From positions 10,635,219 through 10,699,218 of the forward strand of contig JABAKD010000014.1 of assembly GCA_012845835.1 (NCBI GenBank): a stretch of 64,000 bases of DNA. The letters are read 5' to 3'. Positions 57,901 through 60,214 of this stretch are shown here, piece by piece. The notes under the pieces are model-generated. The model did not search any database. It worked only from the letters and a program-made list of their open reading frames with translations, and was not told the DNA's origin. Made by a program: the position numbers and the translations under genes. The stretch's first letter is position 1; the number at the start of each line of letters is the position of its first letter. Source of the DNA: Undaria pinnatifida (taxonomy: Eukaryota; Sar; Phaeophyceae; Laminariales; Alariaceae).

Positions 57901-58276
57901 GTTAGGCTAAATTCTACAGCCATGCACAATATACCGATTACACCCCACCCCCCCAATCGGACGATTCGGCTTTTTGTATACTCTTCTACTCTACGCTTAC
58001 GATTTTGGGTAGTACCCCCGCACACCATGATTACCACCCCCCCCCCAACCACTTACAGATTACGGCCGTGTATGATACTGGAAATACCCCCCCCCCCCTC
58101 CCTCCCAACTTGACCATGTCAACCATTTACAGACTCCTCTACATTACGCTTACGGCTATGGCTTCGAGAGCTTCGGAGAGTACCTCATCTCGAAGGGTGC
58201 TGACGATAGTATTGTCAACGCTGACGGACTGACCTGCTACGAGGGTCTCAGCAAAGACAACTTGGGCCAGCTGTAG
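15762..58276 (+). CDS. Giant IQ / WW / ankyrin-repeat protein gene (composite of 26 exons, 1,666 residues)
   Basis: Exons chained in phase: 15762-15919, 17688-17898, 20888-21415, 23146-23255, 24189-25125, 25380-25559, 27544-27731, 29087-29285, 29545-29655, 30878-31061, 32290-32441, 35805-35955, 37583-37755, 39759-39878, 40236-40334, 41258-41346, 44186-44264, 45281-45335, 45826-46094, 47172-47466, 48473-48627, 49884-49970, 50893-50991, 55927-56010, 57239-57382, 58133-58276. Together they give 5,001 bases ending in TAG, so about 12 % of the span is coding. Two candidate exons upstream (10505-10723, 11656-11826) would raise the protein to about 1,796 residues. Modules are an IQ motif (exon 4), Ser/Gly/Pro-rich linker (5-7), Cys/His segment (7), helical exons (8, 19), WW domain (17) and two ankyrin repeats (27-28). 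Such a mix suggests a calmodulin-regulated scaffold; no enzyme motif is seen and the function is unknown. Exons are numbered 1-28 below, counting the two candidates as 1 and 2. Confidence 0.8.
16450..17265. repeat. Three decayed copies of the 5' part of exon 4
   Basis: Copies start near 16457, 16648 and 17209. Each follows a TCAG-like acceptor and resembles the start of exon 4 (GGCTAGCATCGAAAATGCGC). The 17209 copy stops after CCGEKR. The 16648 copy stays open for more than 40 codons but loses the IQ part. They are relics of exon duplication, possibly usable as alternative exons. Confidence 0.75.
17688..17898 (+). CDS. Exon 4 of the giant gene: IQ calmodulin-binding motif
   Basis: Acceptor TACTTCTCAG is strong and the donor is GTAAGC. 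The exon reads LASIENAQREACCGAKR, then KLQRVFRGHIGRRRAELVAE. LQRVFRGHIGRR matches the IQ consensus (hydrophobic-Q-x3-R-G-x3-R), which binds calmodulin or EF-hand proteins in known families. The whole exon is predicted helical. It is flanked on both sides by its own decayed copies. Confidence 0.85.
18030..19010. repeat. Four decayed copies of the 3' part of exon 4 with its donor
   Basis: Copies lie near 18060-18180, 18420-18530, 18690-18800 and 18880-19000. Each keeps parts of the exon end (GACAGGCTCGTGCAGAATGG) and the intron start (CGGAAACGCTACACCAAG). All have frameshifts or lack the IQ core. Spacing is irregular. Confidence 0.78.
19491..19792 (+). mobile_element. MITE family A, copy 1
   Basis: Ends GAGTCATCCC and GGGATGAGTC are inverted. 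Interior landmarks shared by the family are CTCTATAGTGCGGTTGAGCTC, GGGTTGCGCGAA and GAGCTCCTCATGTTAGGAGCTCA (itself a palindrome). Non-autonomous; no ORF. Confidence 0.85.
19884..20130. repeat. 11-bp minisatellite (AATACTGTTAT)
   Basis: More than twenty near-perfect copies of AATACTGTTAT/AATACTGTTGT in an intron; ends next to a family B element. Confidence 0.92.
20141..20430. mobile_element. Family B inverted-repeat element, copy 2
   Basis: Termini GACGCGTGCTACGATGG and CTATCGTAGCACGCGTC are inverted. Non-coding interior. Confidence 0.7.
20426..20475. repeat. Three tandem copies of a 16-bp unit
   Basis: CTATAAGGCTTAGCGT is repeated three times without change, directly after the family B element. 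Confidence 0.9.
20888..21415 (+). CDS. Exon 5 of the giant gene (low-complexity, acidic end)
   Basis: One hundred seventy-six codons, phase 0 at both ends, donor GTACAG. Rich in Ser, Pro, Gly and Ala; likely disordered. It ends in an acidic segment containing WIEDVGEEGEEEGFPFLVED. The acceptor CATTCTGCAG is followed at once by GTAAGG, so this boundary also looks like a donor. The antisense ORF 20815-21441 is a shadow. Confidence 0.7.
21471..21765 (+). mobile_element. MITE family A, copy 2
   Basis: Begins CATTCATCCCTCTATAGTGCGG and ends CCGCGGGACGAC, both degenerate versions of the family termini. Interior matches copy 1 closely. It starts 55 bases after the exon 5 donor. Confidence 0.8.
22320..23140. 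repeat. Tandem copies of the region before exon 6
   Basis: Several diverged copies resemble the acceptor side of exon 6 (AGGAAACCGGTCTCGGTCTT). They lie near 22567-22613, 22808-22853 and 23105-23145. Inside is a perfect 19-bp inverted repeat (22681-22699 / 22706-22724) whose right arm reads GCTAGCTCAGTGGTT, like a tRNA box A. Confidence 0.6.
23146..23255 (+). CDS. Exon 6 of the giant gene
   Basis: Thirty-six codons plus two bases: acidic start, then NGAKGFFLADGTPNIRLR. Donor GTATTG in phase 2; its AG joins the A of exon 7 to make Arg. The acceptor is uncertain (23144 or 23146); 23146 matches phase 0 from exon 5. Confidence 0.65.
23265..23985. repeat. Minisatellite of about 26-32 bp enclosing a copy of exon 6
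   Basis: Units like GTCGTATGGTCGACGTATTG repeat with variation through the intron. At 23577-23662 lies a clear copy of exon 6 with its donor (AACGGAACGCCCAGCATTCG), mutated upstream. Exon copy and satellite appear to have been amplified together. Confidence 0.75.
24189..25125 (+). CDS. Exon 7 of the giant gene (longest exon, Cys/His segment)
   Basis: Strong acceptor (CTCCCTCCGAACAG) and donor GTATAT; 312 codons. The first 230 residues are Ser/Gly/Pro-rich linker. The end is conserved-looking: VCFNCWSKGSGKTCTLH, a Gly run, then LMCKNWDVGVMRRRYRSEEL. The spaced Cys and His residues may bind a metal, but this is inference. An unbroken run of 21 G (25006-25026) encodes the Gly stretch. The antisense ORF 24294-24968 is a shadow. 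Confidence 0.82.
25380..25559 (+). CDS. Exon 8 of the giant gene
   Basis: Sixty codons, phase 0 at both ends: EVFAKEASSLRYDKERKTF through IYRLLAKVIAGYNFTVRRKM to NWMRGFVEQ. Predicted mostly helical and charged. Acceptor CCATTTGTAG; donor GTGCAG. It joins exon 7 smoothly (RSEELQ-EVFAKEA). Confidence 0.82.
25915..25975. repeat. Decayed copy of the 3' end of exon 8
   Basis: GAGAGGCTTCGTAGAGCGG and the following GATGCAGTTG match the exon 8 end and donor region with several changes. The rest of 25560-26530 has no feature I can support; ORF 25826-26257 contains this relic and is probably not coding. Confidence 0.6.
26532..26813 (+). mobile_element. MITE family A, copy 3 (degenerate)
   Basis: Termini GAATCAATTATCCGACGG and CCACTGTGGTATTAGTC are weak matches to the family ends. 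The interior has GGTTGAGCTCCTCAAGTG and GGGTTGCGCGAACGAA. Confidence 0.7.
27246..27415 (+). repeat. Dispersed repeat E, copy 1
   Basis: Contains AAGCCGTGGTCACAGGTGTC, then GTACGTGCCTTCATT and CTCGTCGATCTGCATCG. Related copies: 45650-45745 and 60215-60420 on plus, 41870-42065 and 44700-44815 on minus. Confidence 0.65.
27544..27731 (+). CDS. Exon 9 of the giant gene
   Basis: Acceptor CTGATCTCAG; reads VKAFTATAKVTQPQAPVTGS, later VILDGPTPVPHVLYEA. Donor GTGCGG is moderate but leaves AG, which with the G of exon 10 gives Arg in the right frame. The frame stays open beyond the donor to 27918, so a longer form is possible. Confidence 0.7.
27955..28370. repeat. Tandem units of about 105 bp with terminal C-tracts
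   Basis: Units near 27958, 28105 and 28258 share GATGAAAACCCGACGTGCTCC, GGGATGCGAGGGTC and end in runs of 7-9 C. Similar units end the 590-bp repeat D and lie inverted near 31070-31345. Confidence 0.7.
28376..28958 (+). repeat. Dispersed 590-bp repeat D, copy 1
   Basis: Closely matches 54800-55382 over its full length with few gaps. Landmarks are ATAGTTGGCCTCGGTTGG, CACCATGATGGTTATCGAG and a final C-tract. No protein domain. The two copies lie in introns of the same gene, 26 kb apart. Confidence 0.9.
29087..29285 (+). CDS. Exon 10 of the giant gene
   Basis: Reads YPLPPEKTMPMPEPKYLDMG, then YDHEEPPVREQQEMGEKANEF and GDIVRSAVAN. Strong donor GTGAGT, phase 0. Acceptor ATTGTAATCTAAG is acceptable. 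Proline-rich start, then globular-looking sequence. Confidence 0.8.
29545..29655 (+). CDS. Exon 11 of the giant gene
   Basis: Ends GKKRYNHSTDSYDGQKTQHA ATK before GTAACT, phase 0. The start is uncertain: AG at 29543-29544 or 29555-29556 both keep phase 0 but have weak pyrimidine tracts. The basic C-terminal half looks truly coding. Confidence 0.6.
29905..30415. repeat. AGATC-rich irregular satellite, cluster 1
   Basis: Dozens of short blocks such as CAGATCNTGTAGATC and TGATCTG repeat with irregular spacing. Similar clusters occur near 17050-17170, 36060-36260 and 44910-45190, all in introns of this gene. Confidence 0.75.
30430..30510. repeat. Decayed copy of the start of exon 12 with its acceptor
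   Basis: GTGTGGAAATCTCCAACAG followed by GATGTCCCCAGTTCTCGGAAC mirrors the acceptor and first codons of exon 12 (VEMMSPVLGTDD versus VEVMSPVPGTDD). It loses similarity after about 50 bases. Confidence 0.8.
30878..31061 (+). CDS. Exon 12 of the giant gene
   Basis: Reads VEVMSPVPGTDDLARTKHPP, then IKFATFSRKATPGMFAVGGL and MVVHMLVSTRMPPQY. Acceptor AACAACAG, donor GTGAGC, phase 1. A compact globular-looking exon. Confidence 0.82.
31070..31345 (-). repeat. Inverted copies of the 105-bp C-tract unit
   Basis: Read on the minus strand, blocks with GAAAACCTGACGTGCTCC and GACTACGGTCATGCATGAC match the units at 27955-28370. Confidence 0.6.
31365..31840. repeat. Three decayed copies of the 3' end of exon 12
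   Basis: Copies near 31365-31412, 31715-31762 and 31805-31840 keep pieces of ATGCTCGTCAGCACGAGAATG and CCTCCACAGTACGGTGAG. The first has a TAA in place of the last Tyr codon. Confidence 0.75.
31995..32222. mobile_element. Family C inverted-repeat element, copy 1
   Basis: Ends GATTCTACGATAGCACCCCC and CTACGGTAGAGCGACTC. It matches 38634-38888 along its length (shared TTCATGGCTGCTCGACGCG and TATCGAACGTTGACGTC). Confidence 0.75.
32290..32441 (+). CDS. Exon 13 of the giant gene
   Basis: Phase 1 start (GG completes Gly after exon 12) and phase 0 end at GTGAGC. Reads NFTVMQKSSVAPTVS, then EYKSLELLVENQTFLLRELL and HPLNSRKAPT. The middle is probably helical. Confidence 0.8.
32463..32760 (+). mobile_element. 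MITE family A, copy 4 (both termini clear)
   Basis: Starts GAGTCATCCCACGGTAGGGG and ends CCGTAGCGTGGGATAACTC, inverted. This copy best defines the terminal repeat of the family. It lies 21 bases after the exon 13 donor. Confidence 0.9.
32764..33949. other. Intron sequence without a recognisable gene
   Basis: Holds A/T-rich stretches, a short triplicate GCATTATTTACTGCTGATCGG near 33035-33110 and ORF 33581-34036, whose end is a relic of exon 13. No domain seen. Confidence 0.45.
33950..34040. repeat. Decayed copy of exon 13 with its donor
   Basis: GCAAGGGAGCTGTTCCACCC and CGCAAGGCGCCAACACGGTGA match the exon 13 end; translation ARELFHPLNNRKAPT is nearly kept. Confidence 0.85.
34912..35194 (+). 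mobile_element. MITE family A, copy 5
   Basis: Starts GAGTCATCCCTCTATAGTGC and ends ACCCCTACCGTGGGA; interior typical. The preceding 34041-34911 shows a family B-like fragment near 34300 (CTCTATCGTAGCGTGCGC) and no gene. Confidence 0.82.
35440..35560. repeat. Decayed copy of exon 14 with its acceptor
   Basis: CTCGGCGAACAG followed by GTGACGGTTAAGGCCCTAATG mirrors exon 14. A frameshift after about ten codons destroys the reading frame. Confidence 0.82.
35668..35781. repeat. Pentanucleotide repeat (CCAAC)n
   Basis: About twenty perfect CCAAC units end 24 bases before exon 14. They create artificial Pro-Thr-Gln and Gly-Trp-Val ORFs on the two strands. Confidence 0.97.
35805..35955 (+). CDS. 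Exon 14 of the giant gene
   Basis: Acceptor TTTCTCGCCGAACAG; reads VTLKTLMADPGNRHYFGLNR, then GEADAHGFRTSAHADTVPAL and PTLDPT. Donor GTACAT, phase 1; the remaining G joins CG of exon 15 to make Ala. Confidence 0.8.
36060..36260. repeat. AGATC-rich irregular satellite, cluster 2
   Basis: Blocks such as AGATCATGTAGATCGT and CAGATCATACGGATC repeat irregularly. Confidence 0.75.
36265..37400. repeat. Ladder of five decayed copies of exon 15
   Basis: Copies near 36265-36400 (3' half with a GTGAGC donor), 36440-36520, 36605-36690, 37060-37150 and 37280-37390 (5' halves with AG acceptors). They share GCGTTCACGCCATCCG, ACACCCAACC and GTAGCGCCAACCG. Between them lie repeated intron pieces, including AGAGGTATACCGTTTTTTGG twice near 36715 and 36785. 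Confidence 0.82.
37583..37755 (+). CDS. Exon 15 of the giant gene
   Basis: Acceptor TTATTGTCCTCTTCAG is strong; reads FTPSEEVVTPNLCSANRTVT, then PSNRSNTTLDFYHLLLTATC and SPNKEQ. Donor GTAGGT, phase 0. It is the only copy in its ladder with an intact frame and both splice sites. Confidence 0.8.
38085..38358 (-). mobile_element. MITE family A, copy 6
   Basis: Inverted orientation; ends CCGTGGGATGACTC. Contains the GAGCTCCTAACATGAGGAGCTC palindrome and CGCGCAACCCGACCAAC. A short (AAC)n run follows at 38377-38402. Confidence 0.82.
38634..38888. mobile_element. Family C inverted-repeat element, copy 2
   Basis: Ends GATTCTACGATAGCCCCCCC and GGTTACCGTAGAACGACTC. Matches copy 1 at 31995-32222. The remaining 38889-39758 shows no gene. 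Confidence 0.75.
39759..39878 (+). CDS. Exon 16 of the giant gene (possible GC-AG intron)
   Basis: Acceptor GCTACGCAG; 40 codons reading VFTNLGVQECGEFMRGSDAS to GVVYRSWAFLQRQ. The best in-phase donor is GCGAGG, a GC-type donor. An alternative is to read on 25 codons (ARRAARWPFTASFMFV...) to a weak GTGCTG donor at 39954; both are phase 0. The minus ORF 39636-40121 is antisense to this exon and shows no domain. Confidence 0.65.
40236..40334 (+). CDS. Exon 17 of the giant gene: WW domain
   Basis: Thirty-three codons, phase 0 at both ends, donor GTAAAG. DDGVPYWFDRRTGETFWERP matches the WW domain core (YW-D-x-T-G-E-T-x-W-x-x-P), a module that binds proline-rich peptides. The usual first Trp is replaced: the exon begins ILEEFE. 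Binding may therefore be altered. Confidence 0.88.
40340..41060. repeat. Intronic tandem repeats after the WW exon
   Basis: A unit of about 165 bp occurs near 40470-40580 and 40633-40735 (shared GATGCTGCC, CGTTAAAGC) with a weaker piece near 41070. An exact-looking 42-bp duplication with GTCGACATCCAA and TGTTTAACGGTGCAG lies at 40907-40990. (CACTT)n follows at 41027-41048. Confidence 0.7.
41258..41346 (+). CDS. Exon 18 of the giant gene
   Basis: Acceptor GCTTTCTCCAG; reads MPVKEGGTILGGQGEPPDTS to QFEDIKPR, with donor GTACCA in phase 2. The AG plus the G of exon 19 makes Arg. The frame is open past the donor to 41413, but the shorter exon joins better to exon 19. Confidence 0.75.
41870..42065 (-). 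repeat. Dispersed repeat E, copy 2
   Basis: On the minus strand it contains TAAGCCGTGGTCACGGGTGTC and ATGCTCGTCGATTTTCAC. The intron stretch 42066-43300 shows no gene. Confidence 0.6.
43620..43786. mobile_element. Family B element fragment
   Basis: Matches the right part of the copy at 60563-60824 (GTCATTCAGAA, GTGCT-ACCTTCTTCGTAGAACGC). Contains a run of 18 A. Confidence 0.5.
44186..44264 (+). CDS. Exon 19 of the giant gene (helical)
   Basis: Reads YDQQEMRKLMMKSHEGTEAL ERRRKQ, a charged helix likely to form part of a coiled coil. Acceptor ACCGGCCAG; donor GTGAGC, phase 0. Confidence 0.78.
44700..44815 (-). repeat. Dispersed repeat E, copy 3 (partial)
   Basis: On the minus strand contains CAAGTCGTGGTCACTGGTAGG, a match to the repeat E core. 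Confidence 0.5.
44910..45190. repeat. AGATC-rich irregular satellite, cluster 3
   Basis: GATCTATAGATGATATATA and TGATCTATACGATCTAAATGA blocks repeat without a fixed period. Confidence 0.72.
45281..45335 (+). CDS. Exon 20 of the giant gene (small, uncertain)
   Basis: Eighteen codons plus one base: PPTPNERDEHDDDQLEPE, strongly acidic. It starts phase 0 after GACCTTAAG and ends before GTCGGA. It supplies the phase 1 end that exon 21 needs, which is the main support. Confidence 0.45.
45465..45560. repeat. Decayed copy of exon 20
   Basis: CTTAAGCCGCC, then GATCGCGACGACGACCAGCA and CTCAAAGGTCCGGAA, parallel the exon 20 region and its donor. Confidence 0.65.
45650..45745 (+). repeat. Dispersed repeat E, copy 4 (partial)
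   Basis: Contains AAGCCGTGGTCACAGGTATCG and GTACGTGCGTTCATT. Confidence 0.6.
45826..46094 (+). CDS. Exon 21 of the giant gene (Ser/Gly-rich linker)
   Basis: Good acceptor (CTTACCTCTAACCTCAG), phase 1; donor GTGAAC, phase 0. Reads EGDSSKSLVATGATSSGEST, then low-complexity Ser/Gly/Asn and ends EAQLEAATGRSK. Likely disordered. Confidence 0.7.
46195..47150. repeat. Array of about nine decayed copies of the start of exon 22
   Basis: Copies near 46235, 46315, 46408, 46505, 46605, 46715, 46800, 46920 and 47035. They share TTAACGCTACCCGAAAAAAGG, then CCGCGTCTATCGCTGAAGCC. Unit length is about 85-125 bp. Spacers contain CCCTAACCC runs. Only the last copy (exon 22 at 47172) has an intact frame; the copy at 46605 keeps the longest match (GCTGAAGCCCTGAAGGAAGC). 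Confidence 0.92.
47172..47466 (+). CDS. Exon 22 of the giant gene
   Basis: Reads ADRFAASIAEALKEAGLSEG, then DMLRFGMGLGITLGANGLL, an acidic/basic linker and PPVIKVGSRRKLHYG. Donor GTATGT, phase 1. An earlier phase 0 donor (GTTGGT after VIK) is possible. The helix-rich start is the part repeated in the array before it. Confidence 0.75.
47467..47720. repeat. Three tandem copies of the exon 22 donor region
   Basis: Units of about 100 bp begin GTATGTACAGC, GTACGTACTGC and GTGCGTACGGC. Each contains ATCTTGATNGTGGATGGCGTAC-like sequence. The first is the real donor. Confidence 0.7.
47737..48129 (+). CDS. Unassigned protein-like ORF inside intron 22
   Basis: About 130 codons, for example AWYYYERTRVCTFNEAQKTW, SADHQHIQVDDSYKYPAERV and PSHSYTIFALGELD. 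Amino-acid composition is protein-like and not repetitive. I do not recognise the family. It could be an extra exon (phase 0 acceptor CGCTCTAAG, phase 0 donor GTATAC at 48078), a nested gene or a captured fragment. Confidence 0.4.
   Translation, partial: SKTPRYDPKETRLFDVSARSLGTYRAEFSRARSSPSPTAVCAWYYYERTRVCTFNEAQKTWVRFEFAEASADHQHIQVDDSYKYPAERVPSHSYTIFALGELDTTESCVFVKQVYNSRIRKVHYSNMNPW
48473..48627 (+). CDS. Exon 23 of the giant gene
   Basis: Reads SGHPIGHGHAEPIAEKQECA, then EAEHLESIVRGNTELKTSDE and FKGLL. Donor GTGAGA, phase 0. The acceptor at 48472 fits phase 1; the one at 48464 would fit a phase 0 end of exon 22. Confidence 0.72.
48640..49880. other. Intron with a degenerate AAGCTAGTTCGACCAGAGGTAT repeat
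   Basis: Between 49020 and 49340 a unit of about 55 bp (TAAGCTAGTTCGACC, GTCGTAACACARCC) recurs at least six times with variation. No gene seen. Confidence 0.6.
49884..49970 (+). CDS. Exon 24 of the giant gene
   Basis: Strong acceptor (CCCCCGCCCCACCGCAG), donor GTGAGA, phase 0 both ends. Reads DMELDPRRKAELSIPIVAYP ETLWKKQYR. Confidence 0.8.
50893..50991 (+). CDS. Exon 25 of the giant gene
   Basis: Reads RAKSSQGVPMRRTNEPLPEG FLNAISHTHVGKQ. Donor GTGCGT, phase 0. The acceptor AAAACCAG at 50892 keeps phase 0 but has a weak pyrimidine tract; 50902 is an alternative. Confidence 0.7.
51061..51391 (-). mobile_element. MITE family A, copy 7, with internal repeat
   Basis: Starts GAGTCATCCCACGCTAGGGG and ends TACCGTGGGATGTATG. 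About 51293-51353 a short GGTCAGATC unit has expanded inside the element. Confidence 0.87.
51480..51575. repeat. Decayed copy of exon 25 with its donor
   Basis: GAACCGTTACCTGGGGGATTC and GGAAGCAGGTGCATG correspond to the exon 25 end. A frameshift lies inside. Confidence 0.8.
52190..53285. repeat. Two nested tandem repeat sets in intron 25
   Basis: Set 1 (52190-52815): units of about 150 bp with GTGTCGCCCGTCCCTTGCGT and CTGCGACTATCTGCC. Set 2 (52825-53285): units of about 200 bp with TCGATCCTTGGTCAGC and CCTCTCAGCGCCGAATTCA. The long ORF 52346-52915 runs through both and is not protein-like. Confidence 0.8.
53754..53873 (+). CDS. Possible extra exon in intron 25
   Basis: Forty codons, phase 0 at both ends (acceptor GGTTGATTGAG, donor GTGAGA). 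Reads QEDLGADEEGGGISTVPQAG, then LKDSAGHAEMAIVSAEE. It could be inserted between exons 25 and 26 without breaking the frame, so it may be a cassette exon; no domain supports it. Confidence 0.3.
54800..55382 (+). repeat. Dispersed 590-bp repeat D, copy 2
   Basis: Nearly collinear with 28376-28958. A further half unit with a C-tract follows at 55400-55490. Long C-runs also lie at 54519-54535. Confidence 0.9.
55927..56010 (+). CDS. Exon 26 of the giant gene
   Basis: Twenty-eight codons, phase 0, AKMASDFEQISSWARHARYS DVETAMNQ; donor GTGTGC, acceptor TCCATTACAG. Helical lead-in to the ankyrin repeats. Confidence 0.85.
56135..56605. repeat. Two decayed copies of the exon 26 end
   Basis: Near 56135-56205 (CTCGCTACGTTGACGTCGAC) and 56540-56605 (TACAATGACGTCGAGATTGC, AATGAACCAAGTACG). 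Both keep bases from across the donor (TGCGTTTTGCCTCGTACT). Confidence 0.78.
56307..56520. mobile_element. hAT-like short element H, copy 1 (GGGTC-rich)
   Basis: Ends AGGGGTATTCACGGGTC and CACGTGAAAAGCCCTG are inverted. The interior is GGGTC-rich. Flanks ATAAAAAG and AACGAAAG could be a worn 8-bp target duplication. Second copy at 58571-58821. Confidence 0.65.
57239..57382 (+). CDS. Exon 27 of the giant gene: ankyrin repeat
   Basis: Forty-eight codons, phase 0, donor GTCAGT. ADWTMPIDYQNELGVTLLHV AAQNGNKRIAKLCLRKGADV matches an ankyrin repeat (G-x-T-x-L-H-x-A-A, then GADVN), a protein-interaction fold. Ends NKCNNNGQ, where the next repeat starts. Confidence 0.92.
57400..57580. repeat. Two tandem intron units after exon 27
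   Basis: Units of about 85 bp starting GTGGCGAAACGATAAAACTG and GTGGCGGCGCGACAAAACCG. Confidence 0.65.
57825..58075. repeat. Three decayed copies of the start of exon 28
   Basis: Near 57835-57870 (CCCTCTACAGTACGCGTACGG), 57970-58012 (CTTCTACTCTACGCTTACG) and 58040-58075 (ACTTACAGATTACGGCC). Each recalls ACTCCTCTACATTACGCTTA of exon 28; each is followed by a C-run. Confidence 0.75.
58133..58276 (+). CDS. Exon 28 of the giant gene: last ankyrin repeat and stop
   Basis: Acceptor AACCATTTACAG; TPLHYAYGYGFESFGEYLIS KGADDSIVNADG completes an ankyrin repeat, followed by LTCYEGLSKDNLGQL and TAG. No AATAAA signal is evident in the next 250 bases. Confidence 0.92.
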   Translation, partial: TPLHYAYGYGFESFGEYLISKGADDSIVNADGLTCYEGLSKDNLGQL

Positions 58277-58570
58277 TGGCTGCGGGCGGGTGTCGCGCCA
58301 CAGAGCCAGCCTTTGAAGGCTCCTGCGGGTGCAATCTTGTCACTAATAGAATAGAGTGCACCACTTTGGACGAAAATGTAAGAACGGATGGAGTATGAAT
58401 GTAAATACGAAACGATCCTTGTATTTACGGACGGAGTGAGTATGTTTGTGAGTCCTGTTGTGTTGTAGTACTCTAGGAGCTACGGATTAAGTTGTGCCGT
58501 CTTGTCTTTCGGGGAAGTACCGTATACCGTGTAAAACGCAGCATAACACACCCCCTCGGACGAATTTCCA
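58277..58570. other. 3' flank of the giant gene
   Basis: Probable 3' untranslated region and downstream DNA. No gene or repeat recognised. Confidence 0.5.
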
Positions 58571-58821
58571 AGGCTTTCCACCGGGTCATGACCCGGCCCG
58601 CGGGTCGGGTCAGGAGGTATTTCAAAATTCCGCGGGTCGGGTCGGGTCGGATCGGGTCGGGTTGGGTCAGGAGGTGTTGGGAATCTTACGGGACGGGTCG
58701 AGTGGGGTCGGGTCAGGAATTTTTCAAATATCGCGGTGTCGGGCCGGGTTACCCTGACCCACCCGATCCGACTGGTATGGTATGGTATACCGAAAAGAGA
58801 TTCGACCCGTGAAAAGCCCTG
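58571..58821. mobile_element. hAT-like short element H, copy 2
   Basis: Ends AGGCTTTCCACCGGGTC and GACCCGTGAAAAGCCCT, inverted; interior of repeated CGGGT. Flanking AATTTCCA and nearby AATTTCAG resemble an imperfect 8-bp duplication. Confidence 0.7.
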
Positions 58822-58892
58822 CTAATTTCAGAGCTGCTACTGTAACAATAGACTTCTCGACAACGGGGAGGGCGTGGACGCCGAGCGGTGAG

Positions 58893-59119
58893 GAGTCATC
58901 CCGCGCTAGGAGTGCAGCAGAAGTTTCCGAGCTCCAAACACGAGGAGCTCCAATACCTCACCCGGAACATGCCTTCGAAAACCTTCGTTCGCCCGACCCG
59001 ACCAACAATTCTGTCCGCTGCTCCTCAAAATATATAGTCGTCATACTACCCGGTAGTTCCTCGCTTGAGGAGCTCAAACAAAAAAGAGCAACACCTGCCG
59101 CACTATAGAGGGACGAATC
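58893..59119 (-). mobile_element. MITE family A, copy 8
   Basis: Starts GAGTCATCCCGCGCTAGG and ends CACTATAGAGGGACGAATC. A stretch with ACCGCCTTATATAGGGAT motifs follows at 59140-59300, recalling the flanks of the foldback element at 13.5-15.4 kb. Confidence 0.82.
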
Positions 59120-59299
59120 AGGGGTCCCACAGTAAGGCAGTGGTGTGCCAGGGCAATTATGACCGCCTTATATAGAGAAGCCGGCTTATCCATGCCAAAT
59201 TATGAGTACTTTAGTGCGATTCCCCGGCGTGTCCAGCGATTTTGGCGACCTTATAACGGGATACCGCCTTATATAGGGATACCGCCTTATTGGTGGACT

Positions 59300-60214
59300 T
59301 CTACTCTAGGAGAAATCATCTCTGAAACTAATATCATGATTAAGGGATGTGTTATCTCGTGTGTTACTCGGTAGTGAAATGTGGCGTTGTCGCAGTGTGA
59401 AGATGGGTTATCCGTAATCGCCCCCACGTGATTGCTAGGGGCCAATACTACTGCGTGCTTGGTTAGCGTATATATGTTTCGTGAAATGCCCGTTTTACGA
59501 GACCACACAACGAGGGGTTTTGCGGTGGGCTCGTAGAAGTAGAAGAGCATGAAGTAGCGTACTAACTCCTTTGAGAAGCCTTTGGGAAGCCTTCGGAAAG
59601 GACTTTGAGGGGGATTGATGTCAACCTCTTCAACGGGAAAAAGTGCCGAATAAACCTGACAATTACAGGATCAGCAGCACGAAGCGACGCCGGATACTAT
59701 TAGTTATGGGGGCAACGTACTGATGTGTTGCTTGCCTTAGCCGTTTTGACCATTTACGGTGCATTTCATTCGAAACGGAGCGCCGTTCCTACTCTTAACA
59801 CCTACACCTCCAACATTTGAGCGCTCAGTGCATTTCCATATATCACGTTTTTGTTTTGCTTGTCTTATCTCCTTCCTGTTTGGCCGTGTGTGGCTACCAT
59901 ATATCTCCTAGGGTAGCGATCGTTTTCTCGCTACTACCTAACGCACCAAGCTTCTCCGTGTCACATCCGTCCATTTCTTCATCGAGGTTAGGGGTTGAGA
60001 CTTTGAATTTTTGACTGCAACGCGCAAGAAGTGGCACAACACGCGCGTTGCATGAGGCATGATGCCACTCGCCCTCACACTATTGCGGGGGGGCATCGTA
60101 ACCATAACCTAATGCGGCCATTGTAGCTTACCTGGTAAATAGGGAAATATGTAGATTCTTGTATTTATCGCGAGTCGGGATCACTATTTTGTTTATTTCA
60201 TCATCACTTTTTTC
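59300..60214. other. No recognisable gene
   Basis: Short ORFs only, no motif and no notable repeat. Confidence 0.4.
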
